Numbered from the stretch's first letter, positions 8,098-17,628 are shown. The stretch: DNA of 64,000 nt from Bacteroidota bacterium (GCA_018266915.1 JAFDZM010000080.1:62001-126000); one strand, 5' to 3'. Program-made: numbers and translations. The notes: generated by a model from the sequence alone, not told the origin.

Positions 8098-10293
8098 ATG
8101 ATTGAAACAAAACGGTCGCTTTTTGACAACTTGCAGAACTTTTTCGGGTTTGATAACTTCAAAGGGGAGCAGGAAGCGATTATTACCAATATCCTTGCCG
8201 GAAACGATACGTTTGTGATCATGCCTACCGGCGGGGGTAAGTCCATGTGTTACCAGCTGCCTGCATTGATGAGCGATGGAACAGCGATTGTAATTTCGCC
8301 ATTGATCGCACTAATGAAAAACCAGGTAGACCAGTTAAGGGCCTTTGGCGGCTCAGACAGCATTGCCCATTTCCTGAACTCCTCATTAACCAAGGCTGAG
8401 ATTGCCCGGGTAAAGGAAGATGTGCTTGGCGGCAAAACTAAACTTTTATACGTTGCACCTGAATCGTTAACCAAGCAGGAGAATGTCGATTTTCTAAGGC
8501 TCAACCACGTGTCTTTCGTAGCTGTGGATGAAGCACATTGTATCTCGGAATGGGGTCACGATTTCAGGCCCGAATACCGTAAAATAAGACAAGTGATCAG
8601 CAATATAGGTGAAGGTATTCCAATCATTGCCCTTACTGCTACTGCGACACCTAAAGTTCAGCAGGATATCCAAAAGAACCTGCAAATGAACAATGCAACG
8701 GTATTCAAATCATCCTTTAACCGCTCTAACCTGTTTTACGAAGTTAAAGCGAAACGCAATGTGCTAAAGGAGATTGTAAAATTTGTTAAACAAAACCCTG
8801 GTAAGTCAGGAATCATATATTGCCTGAGCCGCAAAAAGGTGGAAGAAGTTGCAGAAGCGCTTAACCTGAACGGTGTAAGGGCGTTACCTTACCATGCAGG
8901 GCTTGATTCAAAAGTTCGTGCCGATACACAGGATAAATTCCTGATGGAAGATGTAGATGTGATCGTGGCGACAATCGCCTTTGGTATGGGTATTGATAAA
9001 CCGGATGTTCGCTACGTGATTCACCACGACATGCCAAAGAGCATGGAAGGCTACTACCAGGAAACGGGTCGTGCCGGACGTGATGGCGGTGAAGGCGTTT
9101 GTGTGGCTTTCTATTCTGAAAAGGATATCGATAAGCTGCAAAAATTCATGAAGGATAAACCGGTGTCAGAGCGTGAGATCGGTACGCAGATATTGAAAGA
9201 GGTAATTGATTATGCGGAGTCATCGGTATGCCGCCGTAAACAATTGCTGCATTATTTTGGCGAGAACTTTAACGAAGCAGGTTGCAATAATATGTGCGAC
9301 AATTGCTGTGCCCATAAAGAGCATTTTGACGGCGAAGAACATCTGCATAAAGTATTGAGCCTGATCAAACAGTTTGGTGAGAAGTTTGACGATGCCCACA
9401 TTATCAGTGTTTTAATGGGTAAGGATAACCCGCAGGTACACAATTATGAGCATCATTTGCTGGATGTGTTCGGCTCGGGTAAAGAACAAGGTGAAAACTT
9501 ATGGAATTCGCTTTTAAGGCAAGCCCTGCTGAATAATTATGTTTCTAAGGATATCGATCAGTATGGTGTGCTGCGCTTAACCAAGTTAGGTAACTCATTT
9601 CTTGAAAATCCGCATAGTATTCGTTTCATTATGAACAGGCCTATGGGTGCTACAGATGACGACGATGATGCGGAAGGACCGAAACAAGGTGGGGGCGCGT
9701 TGGATGCCGAATTGCTGCAAATGCTGAAAGACCTTCGCAAGAAGATCGCCAAGCAAAAAGGTTTGCCGCCGTTTGTAATATTCCAGGATCCTTCATTGGA
9801 GGAAATGTGTACGCATTATCCTATAACAACTGAAGAACTGAAACAAATATCAGGAGTAGGGGCAGGTAAAGCCATGAAGTTTGGCGCGCCATTCATCGAC
9901 CTGATCAAGAAATATGTTGAGGATAATGAGATAGACCGTCCGATAGATATGGTGATCAAAAGTGCAGCTAACAAATCTGCGCTTAAGGTTTATATCATCC
10001 AGAATATCGACCGCCATTTAAACCTGGAAGATATTGCTGCCTCAAAAGGCCTTACTTACGAAGAGATATTGCGCGAGGTAGAGTCTATCGTTAACTCTGG
10101 TACCAAGCTCAATCTGAATTACTTTATCGATGAGGTAATTGATGAGGACAAACAGGAAGAAGTATTCGATTACTTTAAATCAGCAGAAATAGATTCAATT
10201 GATGATGCGCTGGTTGAACTAGGTGCCGATGATTACACCCGTGAGGAAGTGCAGCTGATGCGCATCAAGTTTATGTCTGAAATGGGTAATTAA
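8098..10293 (+). CDS. recQ: ATP-dependent DNA helicase RecQ
   Basis: 731 aa. Walker A TGGGKS is at about 44-49 and DEAH at 144-147, with the family block ISEWGHDFRPEYR. The second helicase domain holds GRAGRDGG, followed by the RecQ zinc-binding cysteines (SSVCRRKQLLHYF, then GCNNMCDNCC), a winged-helix region, an acidic linker (DDDDDAEG) and an HRDC domain at about 535-615 (PPFVIFQDPSLEEMCTHYP). A further C-terminal stretch makes it longer than the roughly 610-aa E. coli enzyme, as is usual in Bacteroidota. It unwinds forks and recombination intermediates 3'-to-5'. A strong intrinsic terminator follows at 10312. Confidence 0.96.
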   Translation: MIETKRSLFDNLQNFFGFDNFKGEQEAIITNILAGNDTFVIMPTGGGKSMCYQLPALMSDGTAIVISPLIALMKNQVDQLRAFGGSDSIAHFLNSSLTKAEIARVKEDVLGGKTKLLYVAPESLTKQENVDFLRLNHVSFVAVDEAHCISEWGHDFRPEYRKIRQVISNIGEGIPIIALTATATPKVQQDIQKNLQMNNATVFKSSFNRSNLFYEVKAKRNVLKEIVKFVKQNPGKSGIIYCLSRKKVEEVAEALNLNGVRALPYHAGLDSKVRADTQDKFLMEDVDVIVATIAFGMGIDKPDVRYVIHHDMPKSMEGYYQETGRAGRDGGEGVCVAFYSEKDIDKLQKFMKDKPVSEREIGTQILKEVIDYAESSVCRRKQLLHYFGENFNEAGCNNMCDNCCAHKEHFDGEEHLHKVLSLIKQFGEKFDDAHIISVLMGKDNPQVHNYEHHLLDVFGSGKEQGENLWNSLLRQALLNNYVSKDIDQYGVLRLTKLGNSFLENPHSIRFIMNRPMGATDDDDDAEGPKQGGGALDAELLQMLKDLRKKIAKQKGLPPFVIFQDPSLEEMCTHYPITTEELKQISGVGAGKAMKFGAPFIDLIKKYVEDNEIDRPIDMVIKSAANKSALKVYIIQNIDRHLNLEDIAASKGLTYEEILREVESIVNSGTKLNLNYFIDEVIDEDKQEEVFDYFKSAEIDSIDDALVELGADDYTREEVQLMRIKFMSEMGN

Positions 10294-10311
10294 GCGGAAA
10301 GTTATAAAACA

Positions 10312-10339
10312 GAAGCCGGATTATTAGTCCGGCTTTTTT
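10312..10339 (+). terminator. Intrinsic terminator of recQ
   Basis: AAGCCGGA and TCCGGCTT form a perfect 8-bp stem with a 7-nt loop, followed by a T-run (TTTTTT). Confidence 0.9.
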
Positions 10340-10391
10340 GTTTTATGATAAACCTGATTAACTGATAACCGGTTAACTAATCACTGATTAA

Positions 10392-12296
10392 CTACTTCGC
10401 TACAATCTTAAACTCTGTCCTCCGGTTCTTGCCACGATTCTCATCATTATCATTTGGCGCGATAGGCTGAGTTTCACCATAACCTTTATAAATCAGGCGG
10501 TCTGCCTGTACACCATTTCCTAATAGGTATTGATAAACTGCTTTAGCTCTGTTTTCGGAAAGTATTTGGTTGGATTGTGTTGTTCCAACATTATCGGTAT
10601 GGCCGGAGACCTCGATCTTAATCGTTGGGTTTAACTCTAAGAAGTCAATCAGTTTTCTCAACTCAGGTTTCGACTCATCTTTGATATCCCATTTGTTGGT
10701 ATCAAAAAATATGTTTTTCAATACCACCTTGTTTCCTACCTCAATAGGTTGCAGCAAGGCTTCAATATCAAATGGATTTTTATCATTATGCCCAACCAAT
10801 GAAAAATTTGCCGAGTAGAACAGATACCCAGGCCTGGAAACATTAAGCCCGTAATTATGGCCTGTGGTCAACGTAGCCAGGAAATCACCCTTATCCTCTG
10901 AACTGTAATCCTGGAATACAGGTTTATCACTTGCCAGGTCAATTATTTCGACTGCCGATTCCAATGGTTGCTTGGTCACCGCATCTTCCACAATACCTTT
11001 TACATAGGTTACTAAATGTGGCCTTAATTTCGCAGGCAATTCAAAGGTGTAAATATCAAAACCGCCTGCTCCATTCAGGTTATTGGACGAAAAGAAAGCA
11101 TAATTACCATTTGCAGTAAGTGTCAACCCATTCTCATCACCGCTTGAATTGATAGGGTAGCCCAGGTTTTCCGGCTTTTGCCATTTACCATCTTTTCCTA
11201 AACGGCTTACAAACAAGTCCTTACCACCTAATCCCGGCCAGCCGTTGGAACAAAAATAAAGCGTGCTATCATCTGGATGAATAAACGGAGATTGCTCATC
11301 AAATGAGGTATTGATATTCGGGCCAAGGTTTTCCGGCTCAGACCAGCCTTTGTCTGTCAAATTCGATTTCCAGATGTCGTAACCACCGTAACCGCCTTTA
11401 CGGTTGCTCACAAAGTATAGTGTGCGTCCATCAGAGCTGATAGAAGGCTGAGCTTCCCATCCCGGCGTATTTACCGGCGGACTGATATCATAAGGTTTGC
11501 TCCAGCCTTCGCCTTTCTTTTGTGAGATGTAGATATCGCATCGACCTAACCCGTCCGGACGGTTGCAGCCTGTAAAGAACAGCACTTTGCCATCCTGTGA
11601 TAACGATAATGCACCTTCATTATAATTCGGTGTATTGATATTATCACTCAATGGAACAGCAGTTTGCCATTTGCCAGCTACCTTGACACTTTTATAAAAA
11701 TCTTCGTTGTTATTGATCTTTCGCGTAAAGATGATCGTGTTCTCATCAGCGGTAAGTGCCGGGAAATACTCGTCATCAGCAGTGTTGATCTCCGGCCCTA
11801 TATTAACCGGTTTAAAATCTACTGGGTGCTGAATCGCATCTAAACTGAAGTTGCAATCCTTTAAAAGCTTTTGAGCCAGAAAAGTACTCTGAGGTGTCAG
11901 ATGATCTATATATGTCAGGTATTTTTCGAGATGTTGTTTTGAGTCAGCATAGGAGGCCAGGTGTATTTCACAGTCGCCCATCTTAAAATAAATACCCTCA
12001 TTAAAATCAGGATTAAGTTTAAGACATTGCCGGTATTGATCTACCGCCTCTTTATATTTCCATTCCTTCCGGTAAATATCAGCCAATTGGGCATGTGCCT
12101 CAATAAACCTGGAATCCTCATCAATAGCTTTCAGTAATTCAACCACAGCTTCATCATACATATGATCATCCAGGTTCTGACTGGCCAAAGCGTAGTGCTT
12201 TATCGCCTGCTCATTAGTGGTGCTATATTGTCTTTCCTGGGCAGATAACGAGATAAAAAGGGATAAAAAAAATACCGATAAGAAAAAAACTTTCAT
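10392..12296 (-). CDS. OmpA-family envelope protein with TPR, WD40-like propeller and regulatory domain (PorE-like)
   Basis: 634 aa. A Sec signal peptide (residues 1-19, ending SLSA) leads to TPR repeats at about 30-150, WD40-like PD40 propeller repeats at about 170-430 (ALTADENTIIFTRK, SISSDGRTLYFVSNRKGG, ANGNYAFFSSNN), a carboxypeptidase-regulatory-like domain at about 435-505 and a C-terminal OmpA peptidoglycan-binding domain (IFFDTNKWDIKDES, VSGHTDNVGT, LSENRAKAVYQYL, DENRGKNRRTEF). The order TPR-propeller-CRD-OmpA matches PorE of the Porphyromonas type IX secretion system, but PorE is a lipoprotein and this protein lacks a lipobox cysteine. Bacteroidota have many paralogues with this architecture, so a T9SS role is only possible. 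Location: periplasm or outer membrane, bound to peptidoglycan. Confidence 0.88.
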   Translation of the reverse strand: MKVFFLSVFFLSLFISLSAQERQYSTTNEQAIKHYALASQNLDDHMYDEAVVELLKAIDEDSRFIEAHAQLADIYRKEWKYKEAVDQYRQCLKLNPDFNEGIYFKMGDCEIHLASYADSKQHLEKYLTYIDHLTPQSTFLAQKLLKDCNFSLDAIQHPVDFKPVNIGPEINTADDEYFPALTADENTIIFTRKINNNEDFYKSVKVAGKWQTAVPLSDNINTPNYNEGALSLSQDGKVLFFTGCNRPDGLGRCDIYISQKKGEGWSKPYDISPPVNTPGWEAQPSISSDGRTLYFVSNRKGGYGGYDIWKSNLTDKGWSEPENLGPNINTSFDEQSPFIHPDDSTLYFCSNGWPGLGGKDLFVSRLGKDGKWQKPENLGYPINSSGDENGLTLTANGNYAFFSSNNLNGAGGFDIYTFELPAKLRPHLVTYVKGIVEDAVTKQPLESAVEIIDLASDKPVFQDYSSEDKGDFLATLTTGHNYGLNVSRPGYLFYSANFSLVGHNDKNPFDIEALLQPIEVGNKVVLKNIFFDTNKWDIKDESKPELRKLIDFLELNPTIKIEVSGHTDNVGTTQSNQILSENRAKAVYQYLLGNGVQADRLIYKGYGETQPIAPNDNDENRGKNRRTEFKIVAK

Positions 12297-12339
12297 TGTA
12301 GGTAATTAATACGGTATTTAATATCCTAAGTTACGCGTT

Positions 12340-12963
12340 TTAAGGAATATTCAAATATTTGTGGGTTTGTAAGGATATTTCCCACTTAGGGTTATTCATT
12401 ACGTAGTCAACGATAAGAGGAGTCATTTCCTTTGCTTTTGACCATTCGGGCTGTAAATACAACTTACAATCAGGCGATACCAGTTTGGCGTGTTCCTCGG
12501 CCCAGGCAAAGTCTGATTTATTGAAGACAATCACTTTAAGCTCATCTGCATGCACGGCAATACCCGGTGATGGTGATTTAAATTTCTTTGGCGACAGACA
12601 TATCCAATCCCAATTGCCTGAAAGGGGATAAGCTCCGGAGGTTTCTATAAATGTTTTAATTCCCCTTTGCTGTAATTGAGCTGTCAGATAATCAAGATTA
12701 TATAACAAAGGTTCGCCACCGGTTACTACAACAGCTTTTGAAGGGTATTTTGAAGCGTTTTCGACGATTACGTCAGCTGCGGTGAGCGGATGTAATTCAG
12801 CATCCCAGCTTTCTTTTACATCGCACCAGTGACAACCTACATCACATCCGCCGAGACGGATAAAGTAAGCGGCTTTCCCGGTATTAAATCCTTCGCCTTG
12901 TATTGTATAAAATTCTTCCATCAAAGGAAGTAATGTGCCATCTTCCGGAACCTGGTGTGCCAT
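12340..12963 (-). CDS. queE: 7-carboxy-7-deazaguanine synthase
   Basis: 207 aa radical SAM enzyme. The cluster-binding cysteines C40, C44 and C47 lie in GGCDVGCHWCD, a CX3CX2C motif. FYTIQGEG at about 18-25 is a QueE hallmark, and TGGEPLLYN and FIETSGAYPL supply the SAM-binding and substrate regions. It converts 6-carboxy-tetrahydropterin to 7-carboxy-7-deazaguanine in queuosine biosynthesis. No queD, queC or queF is in the window, so the pathway is dispersed. A promoter word TAATTTTG lies 11 nt upstream of the ATG. Confidence 0.95.
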   Translation of the reverse strand: MAHQVPEDGTLLPLMEEFYTIQGEGFNTGKAAYFIRLGGCDVGCHWCDVKESWDAELHPLTAADVIVENASKYPSKAVVVTGGEPLLYNLDYLTAQLQQRGIKTFIETSGAYPLSGNWDWICLSPKKFKSPSPGIAVHADELKVIVFNKSDFAWAEEHAKLVSPDCKLYLQPEWSKAKEMTPLIVDYVMNNPKWEISLQTHKYLNIP

Positions 12964-12974
12964 ATTTAAGGCTG

Positions 12975-12982
12975 CAAAATTA
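12975..12982 (-). promoter_or_regulatory. Putative -7 promoter element of queE
   Basis: Minus strand TAATTTTG matches TAnnTTTG and sits 11 nt before the queE ATG. Confidence 0.45.
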
Positions 12983-13151
12983 CCTTTTTAAGCTGAAATA
13001 GGGAAACGGAATAACAGAATGCGCCTGGTTTTTACTTTAAAAGGATAAACCTAAAAAGAAGATAATCAATAGGTTCTTTTTCAGCAGATTATTTGTGTTT
13101 TTCACTTTTAAAAGTCGGTTTAATTTTTTATTATTACTTAAATTGTTAGTT

Positions 13152-13913
13152 ATGCGAAAACTCTACATTTTGACCATTGTTTTGGCAATTTTTTGCCTGA
13201 CATCGTGTGTAGATGTAGAGGAGCATTACGATTTTAAGGCTGATGGTTCATGCAAGGTTGCTTATAGTTTCGATATGAGCAAGGCAGTTTCGGTTTTGAT
13301 GAACCTGATGTCGGATTCCGTAAAGGCAACACCCCAGTTTGCTGTTGTAAAAGATACCACACTCAATTTCTATAGCGCTTTACCTGATAGCACTCAACAG
13401 CGCATGACGCTTGATGAGACTAACCTGGCAAAAAGCAGCAATCTTAATGTAAAAATGAATCTTCAGAAAAGCCTGATGAAGATCAGCATCACCCATGATG
13501 CCAAAGACGCTGCCGATCTGCAATATTATTTGAGGAACATTTCAAGGATAGAATCACACAGTGATCTGAAAGGAGTAACTAAGGATAAGAATACCCGTGA
13601 CTTTGACGCCAGTCAGTTAATAAGCGGTCAAGATTATTATACTTATGAAGTAAGTCCGCATAAATTTTACCGTATTATAGATAAAGCCAAGTTCAATGCT
13701 TTCCTGAAAAAAACACAGTCTACTTTTGCCATGGCAAAAGCAATGCTGATTGATATGCCTTACAAAGTGATCCTCAACTTTGCCAAACCCGTAAAGAAAG
13801 TAAATAATCCAAAGGCGATATTATCTGCCGACAGGAAAAGGGTTATCCTCCAAACTAATATGGATGAGATTATAAAAAATCCCAACGTAATGAATTTAAA
13901 GATCGACTTTTGA
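13152..13913 (+). CDS. Putative lipoprotein of unknown function
   Basis: 253 aa from the ATG at 13152. I chose this start because it gives a clean lipoprotein signal peptide MRKLYILTIVLAIFCLTSC with lipobox LTSC; an upstream in-frame ATG at 13095 would bury it. The mature part begins VDVEEHYDFKADGSCKVAYSFDM, a pattern common among secreted Bacteroidota lipoproteins with a beta-rich N-terminal region, and is otherwise without motifs I recognise. It is expected to be anchored in the outer membrane. It is followed after 6 nt by the Rieske gene, so the two and the NTF2-like gene are probably one transcript, though no functional link is evident. Confidence 0.8.
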   Translation: MRKLYILTIVLAIFCLTSCVDVEEHYDFKADGSCKVAYSFDMSKAVSVLMNLMSDSVKATPQFAVVKDTTLNFYSALPDSTQQRMTLDETNLAKSSNLNVKMNLQKSLMKISITHDAKDAADLQYYLRNISRIESHSDLKGVTKDKNTRDFDASQLISGQDYYTYEVSPHKFYRIIDKAKFNAFLKKTQSTFAMAKAMLIDMPYKVILNFAKPVKKVNNPKAILSADRKRVILQTNMDEIIKNPNVMNLKIDF

Positions 13914-13919
13914 TCTATT

Positions 13920-14258
13920 ATGACCTGGTACCCAATATCGGATATAAAACTTACCGGAAAACCGTTTATAAAAAAAGTAAAAGCAGGGGGCAAAACGCTC
14001 TGCCTGGTAAGTGTTGATGATAAAGTATATATACTTGGAGCAAAATGCCCCCACGCCGGCGGCGACTTAACACAAGGATGGTGCAAAGAAGGAAAACTTA
14101 TTTGCCCCTTGCATCGTTATTCATTTAGCCTCGAAACCGGTAAAGGGAGCGAGGGACAGAATGACTATATCGAAAGTTACCCTGTCGAGATAAAAGATGG
14201 GATGATCTATGTAGGTATCAGCTCATTCTGGGATAAGTGGAAACAAGCATTTAAGTGA
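13920..14258 (+). CDS. Rieske [2Fe-2S] domain protein
   Basis: 112 aa consisting almost only of a Rieske fold. The cluster ligands are C43 and H45 (CPHAGGDL) and C62 and H65 (CPLHRYSF), the arrangement of soluble Rieske ferredoxins and NirD-like proteins. There is no signal peptide. Stand-alone proteins of this type usually serve as electron carriers for dioxygenases or nitrite reductases, but no oxygenase or reductase lies beside it. The stop codon overlaps the ATG of the next gene (TGATG), indicating translational coupling to an NTF2-fold protein. Confidence 0.9.
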   Translation: MTWYPISDIKLTGKPFIKKVKAGGKTLCLVSVDDKVYILGAKCPHAGGDLTQGWCKEGKLICPLHRYSFSLETGKGSEGQNDYIESYPVEIKDGMIYVGISSFWDKWKQAFK

Positions 14259-14716
14259 TGAGTATTACAGAGATCGATTACCTGGTTAAGGATTTTTACC
14301 AGGCAATCAGTTTTGACCATTCGGCACCACCGGACTTTACACCGGTCAAAATATTGTTTTATGGCACCGGTATACTGATTAATAACACCTTTAGTAGGCC
14401 GATAACTTTTACTGCCGAAAGTTTTATAAAAGCAATGGAATCACAGGTTGCAGACGGAGCTATAGAGCAATTTGTGCAACGTGAACTACACGCAAACACT
14501 GAAATATTTGGAAAAATTGCCCACCGCATTAGTGTTTACGAATATAATTTTGCTGATCATAAAATGCCAAAGTTGCCCCGTGGCATTAATTTTATTCAAT
14601 TTGTACAGATAGAAGGCCACTGGCGCATCCTCTCAATGGCTTGGAGCGATGAGAATGAAAGTCATTTAATACCTGAAGAGTATTTGGTTGATAGACTGGA
14701 GAAATTAGATCACTGA
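14258..14716 (+). CDS. Hypothetical protein, probably NTF2/SnoaL-like fold
   Basis: 152 aa from the ATG at 14258; a GTG at 14255 would add one residue but ATG overlapping the upstream TGA is the better choice. The helix-rich start (EIDYLVKDFYQAISF), the central FIKAMESQ and the end RGINFIQFVQIEGHWRILSMAWSDE resemble cone-shaped NTF2/SnoaL domains. The family is used for enzymes and binding proteins alike, so no reaction is assigned. Coupling to the Rieske protein recalls ring-hydroxylating oxygenase beta subunits, which also have the NTF2 fold, but no alpha subunit is present; that parallel is speculative. Confidence 0.6.
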   Translation: MSITEIDYLVKDFYQAISFDHSAPPDFTPVKILFYGTGILINNTFSRPITFTAESFIKAMESQVADGAIEQFVQRELHANTEIFGKIAHRISVYEYNFADHKMPKLPRGINFIQFVQIEGHWRILSMAWSDENESHLIPEEYLVDRLEKLDH

Positions 14717-14830
14717 GTTGTAGAGGTTGTAAAAGTTGTAGCAGTTGAAGTGGTTAAACGCTTTTCAGCTATCTATAACTAACCGTGTCAGTCAACAAAA
14801 TACCTTTACAACCTTTATAACTTCTACAAC
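14717..14830. repeat. Intergenic periodic palindrome E
   Basis: Arms 14717-14741 and 14806-14830 match at 21 of 25 positions, and all four differences are A/G. Each arm is three copies of GTTGTA(a/g)A with 8-nt spacing. The left arm starts directly after the TGA stop of the upstream gene. It lies between convergent genes (NTF2-like and folD) and is probably a bidirectional terminator. Confidence 0.75.
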
Positions 14831-14844
14831 CTCTGATAACCAAA

Positions 14845-15726
14845 TCACGGATAAACTTCTTTTTTTGCAGAAGCCAGGGTGTTTTTGAGCAAACCAATGA
14901 TGGTCATCAAACCAACGCCACCGGGAACAGGAGTGATCCATGATGATTTTGGCGCGACGTTTTCAAAATCAACATCCCCATAAAGCTTATAGCCTGATTT
15001 TGTAACTGTGGATACTTCACGGTTCATACCAACATCGATCACGATCACACCATCTTTCACCATATTAGCGGTAATAAAATTCTTTTTGCCGATGGCTACG
15101 ATCAGGATATCGGCTTGCAGGGTATAATCTTTAATATTTGGTGTGCGGCTATGGCAAACGGTTACGGTACAGTTACCCGGTTGGGTATTACGCGCCATCA
15201 GGATGCTCATAGGTGAGCCAACAATATTGCTGCGACCAACTACTACGCAGTGTTTGCCGGTGGTATCGATATTATATTCTTTCAGCATCAATGTGATACC
15301 ATAAGGAGTAGCCGGAATAAATGACGGTAAGTTGCGTTGCATACGACCCAGGTTGATAGGGTGGAAGCCGTCAACATCCTTGCGGTAATCAATCTGTTCG
15401 GTTACTTTTTCCGGGTCGATGTGTTTTGGCAAAGGCAACTGAACGATGATGCCGTCAATATCCGGATCGGCGTTTAGCTCAGCTACTTTTTTAAGCAGTT
15501 CTTCTTCCGTTACATCGCTTTCATAGCGTACCAGGGTAGATTTAAAGCCTACTTTTTCGCAGTTTTTCATTTTGCTGGCTACATAGGTTTCGCTGCCACC
15601 GTCGTGACCAACCAAAACTGCAACCAAATGTGGTTTGCGACCGGTGTTTGCTAAAATTTTGGCTGCTTCTTCAGCAATTTCGCCCTTTAATTTTTCTGAT
15701 ACGTATTTTCCGTCAAGTAATTCCAT
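14845..15726 (-). CDS. folD: Bifunctional methylenetetrahydrofolate dehydrogenase/cyclohydrolase
   Basis: 293 aa from the ATG at 15726 (MELLDGKYVSEKLKGEIAEE); an upstream in-frame ATG at 15795 lies inside a palindrome and is unlikely. Typical FolD blocks are seen: GHDGGSETYVASKMKNCEKVG with the catalytic Lys region, IDGIIVQLPLPKHID, the NADP-binding GRSNIVGSPMSILMAR and the C-terminal PVPGGVGLMTI. It interconverts 5,10-methylene-, 5,10-methenyl- and 10-formyl-tetrahydrofolate in one-carbon metabolism. It lies downstream of lepA on the same strand, separated by palindrome F. Confidence 0.96.
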   Translation of the reverse strand: MELLDGKYVSEKLKGEIAEEAAKILANTGRKPHLVAVLVGHDGGSETYVASKMKNCEKVGFKSTLVRYESDVTEEELLKKVAELNADPDIDGIIVQLPLPKHIDPEKVTEQIDYRKDVDGFHPINLGRMQRNLPSFIPATPYGITLMLKEYNIDTTGKHCVVVGRSNIVGSPMSILMARNTQPGNCTVTVCHSRTPNIKDYTLQADILIVAIGKKNFITANMVKDGVIVIDVGMNREVSTVTKSGYKLYGDVDFENVAPKSSWITPVPGGVGLMTIIGLLKNTLASAKKEVYP

Positions 15727-15733
15727 TTTTCTT

Positions 15734-15820
15734 AGATGTGAGATATGAGACGTGAGATTTGAGATAATATTTAAAAACAATGAGATCAGTCTCAAATCTC
15801 ATATCTAACATCTCAAATCT
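15734..15820. repeat. Intergenic periodic palindrome F
   Basis: Arms 15734-15764 and 15790-15820 match at 26 of 31 positions. Each consists of variants of GAGAT(a/t/g)T with about 8-nt period. It occupies nearly the whole gap between lepA and folD, which point the same way, so it may end lepA transcripts or stabilise their 3' ends. Confidence 0.75.
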
Positions 15821-15824
15821 ATAA

Positions 15825-17612
15825 TTAATCAAGTTTCAGCACCGCCATAAATGCTGATTGTGGTATTTCTACGTTACCTACCTGGCGCATGCGTTTTTTG
15901 CCTTTTTTCTGTTTCTCCAACAGCTTACGCTTACGGGAGATGTCACCACCATAACATTTTGCAGTAACGTCCTTACGCAAAGCTTTTACTGTTTCGCGTG
16001 CTATGATCTTGGCACCAATAGATGCCTGTATAATGATCTCGAATTGCTGGCGAGGTAAAAGCTCCTTCAGCTTTTCGCATATCTTTTTACCAAAATCGTA
16101 AGAGTTGCTGCGGTGGATCAGGGATGATAAAGCATCCACTGGCTCGCTATTTAAGCGGATATCCAAACGCACTAAATCCGATTGACGATAGCCTATCTGA
16201 TGATAATCAAATGATGCATAGCCTTTAGAGATAGTTTTCAGTTTATCATAAAAATCAAATACGATCTCGCCCATTGGCATCTCGAAGATCAACTCAACGC
16301 GGTCTGAAGTAAGGTATGACTGGTTCTTGATAAAGCCTCGTTTCTGAATACAAAGCGACATAACCGGACCAACGAATTCGGCTTTGGTAATGATAGTTGC
16401 TTTGATATATGGCTCCTCTACATAATCCAGTTTACTTGGATCTGGTAGGTCGGATGGATTATTTACCTGTAGTTCTTCGCCTTTGGTGGTATAAGCTTTA
16501 TACGATACGTTGGGAACGGTAGTGATTACCGTCATATTGAACTCGCGTTCCAAACGTTCCTGGATGATTTCCATGTGCAGCATCCCGAGGAAACCGCAAC
16601 GGAAACCAAAACCCAAAGCCGCTGATGATTCCGGCTCAAAAACCAGCGAAGCATCATTTAACTGCAACTTGGCCATCGACTCACGAAGCTCCTCATAATC
16701 CTCAGTATCAACGGGGTAAATACCGGCAAATACCATTGGCTTTACTTCCTCAAAACCTTGTATACCGCTTTCGCACGGGCGTTCAACTTGTGTTATCGTA
16801 TCACCAACTTTTACTTCACGTGCCTCTTTTATTCCGGAAATGATGTAACCTACGTCTCCGGTCTTTATTACATCTTTGGGTAGCTGATTTAACTTCAATG
16901 TACCTACTTCATCTGCAAGATATTGCTTTTCAGTAGCAACAAATTTTACTTTATCACCTTTCCTGATCTCGCCATTTACGACTTTATAATAAGCAATTAT
17001 GCCGCGGAATGAGTTAAATACCGAGTCAAAAATCAAAGCCTGTAACGGAGCCTGAGGGTCACCTACCGGAGCGGGGACGCGCTCTACAATAGCCCGTAGG
17101 ATATCATGAACGCCCATGCCTGTTTTGCCAGAAGCGGCGAGAATTTCTTCACGTTTACAGCCTAATAAATCAACTATCTGATCCTTTACTTCCTCTGGCA
17201 TAGCGCCCGGAAGGTCCATTTTATTTAATATGGGGATGATCTCCAGGTCATTTTCTAAAGCCAGATACAGGTTGGATATGGTTTGTGCCTGGATACCTTG
17301 TGCTGCATCTACAATCAACAGTGCGCCTTCGCAGGCAGCAATAGAGCGGGAAACCTCGTAGGAAAAATCCACATGTCCGGGTGTATCGATCAGGTTCAGA
17401 ACATATTTCTGGCCGTCAAGAACATAGTCCATTTGAATAGCGTGACTCTTAATAGTAATGCCGCGCTCGCGTTCCAGGTCCATGTCGTCAAGCAATTGCG
17501 CCTGCGATTCGCGCTGGGTAATGGTGTTGGTATATTCTAATAACCGGTCGGCAAGCGTACTCTTACCGTGGTCGATATGTGCTATAATACAGAAATTACG
17601 AATGTGCTCCAT
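15825..17612 (-). CDS. lepA: Elongation factor 4 (back-translocating GTPase)
   Basis: 595 aa, standard LepA size. The GTPase domain starts at once with G1 AHIDHGKST at 11-19, then RGITIKS, DTPGHVDF (G3) and NKMDLPGA (G4). EF-G-like domains follow, including LGFGFRCGFLGMLHMEI, and the LepA-specific C-terminal domain ends with KKRMRQVGNVEIPQSAFMAVLK. It binds ribosomes and influences translocation and initiation under stress. Promoter word TATTTTTG lies 8 nt before the ATG. Confidence 0.97.
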   Translation of the reverse strand: MEHIRNFCIIAHIDHGKSTLADRLLEYTNTITQRESQAQLLDDMDLERERGITIKSHAIQMDYVLDGQKYVLNLIDTPGHVDFSYEVSRSIAACEGALLIVDAAQGIQAQTISNLYLALENDLEIIPILNKMDLPGAMPEEVKDQIVDLLGCKREEILAASGKTGMGVHDILRAIVERVPAPVGDPQAPLQALIFDSVFNSFRGIIAYYKVVNGEIRKGDKVKFVATEKQYLADEVGTLKLNQLPKDVIKTGDVGYIISGIKEAREVKVGDTITQVERPCESGIQGFEEVKPMVFAGIYPVDTEDYEELRESMAKLQLNDASLVFEPESSAALGFGFRCGFLGMLHMEIIQERLEREFNMTVITTVPNVSYKAYTTKGEELQVNNPSDLPDPSKLDYVEEPYIKATIITKAEFVGPVMSLCIQKRGFIKNQSYLTSDRVELIFEMPMGEIVFDFYDKLKTISKGYASFDYHQIGYRQSDLVRLDIRLNSEPVDALSSLIHRSNSYDFGKKICEKLKELLPRQQFEIIIQASIGAKIIARETVKALRKDVTAKCYGGDISRKRKLLEKQKKGKKRMRQVGNVEIPQSAFMAVLKLD

Positions 17613-17620
17613 TTGAAGCG

Positions 17621-17628
17621 CAAAAATA
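17621..17628 (-). promoter_or_regulatory. Putative -7 promoter element of lepA
   Basis: Minus strand TATTTTTG matches TAnnTTTG and is 8 nt before the lepA ATG, predicting a very short 5' leader. Confidence 0.5.

Noticed and set aside
10392..12296. Assignment of the OmpA-family protein as the type IX secretion component PorE
   Set aside because: Domain order fits, but there is no lipobox and Bacteroidota carry many paralogues of this architecture; only the architecture is reported.
13095..13151. Longer start for the 13152 lipoprotein
   Set aside because: The extra 19 residues would hide a standard lipoprotein signal peptide; the ATG at 13152 gives a clean LTSC lipobox.
13760..14086. Minus-strand ORF of 108 aa
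   Set aside because: It spans the end of the lipoprotein gene and the start of the Rieske gene on the opposite strand and resembles nothing; a shadow.
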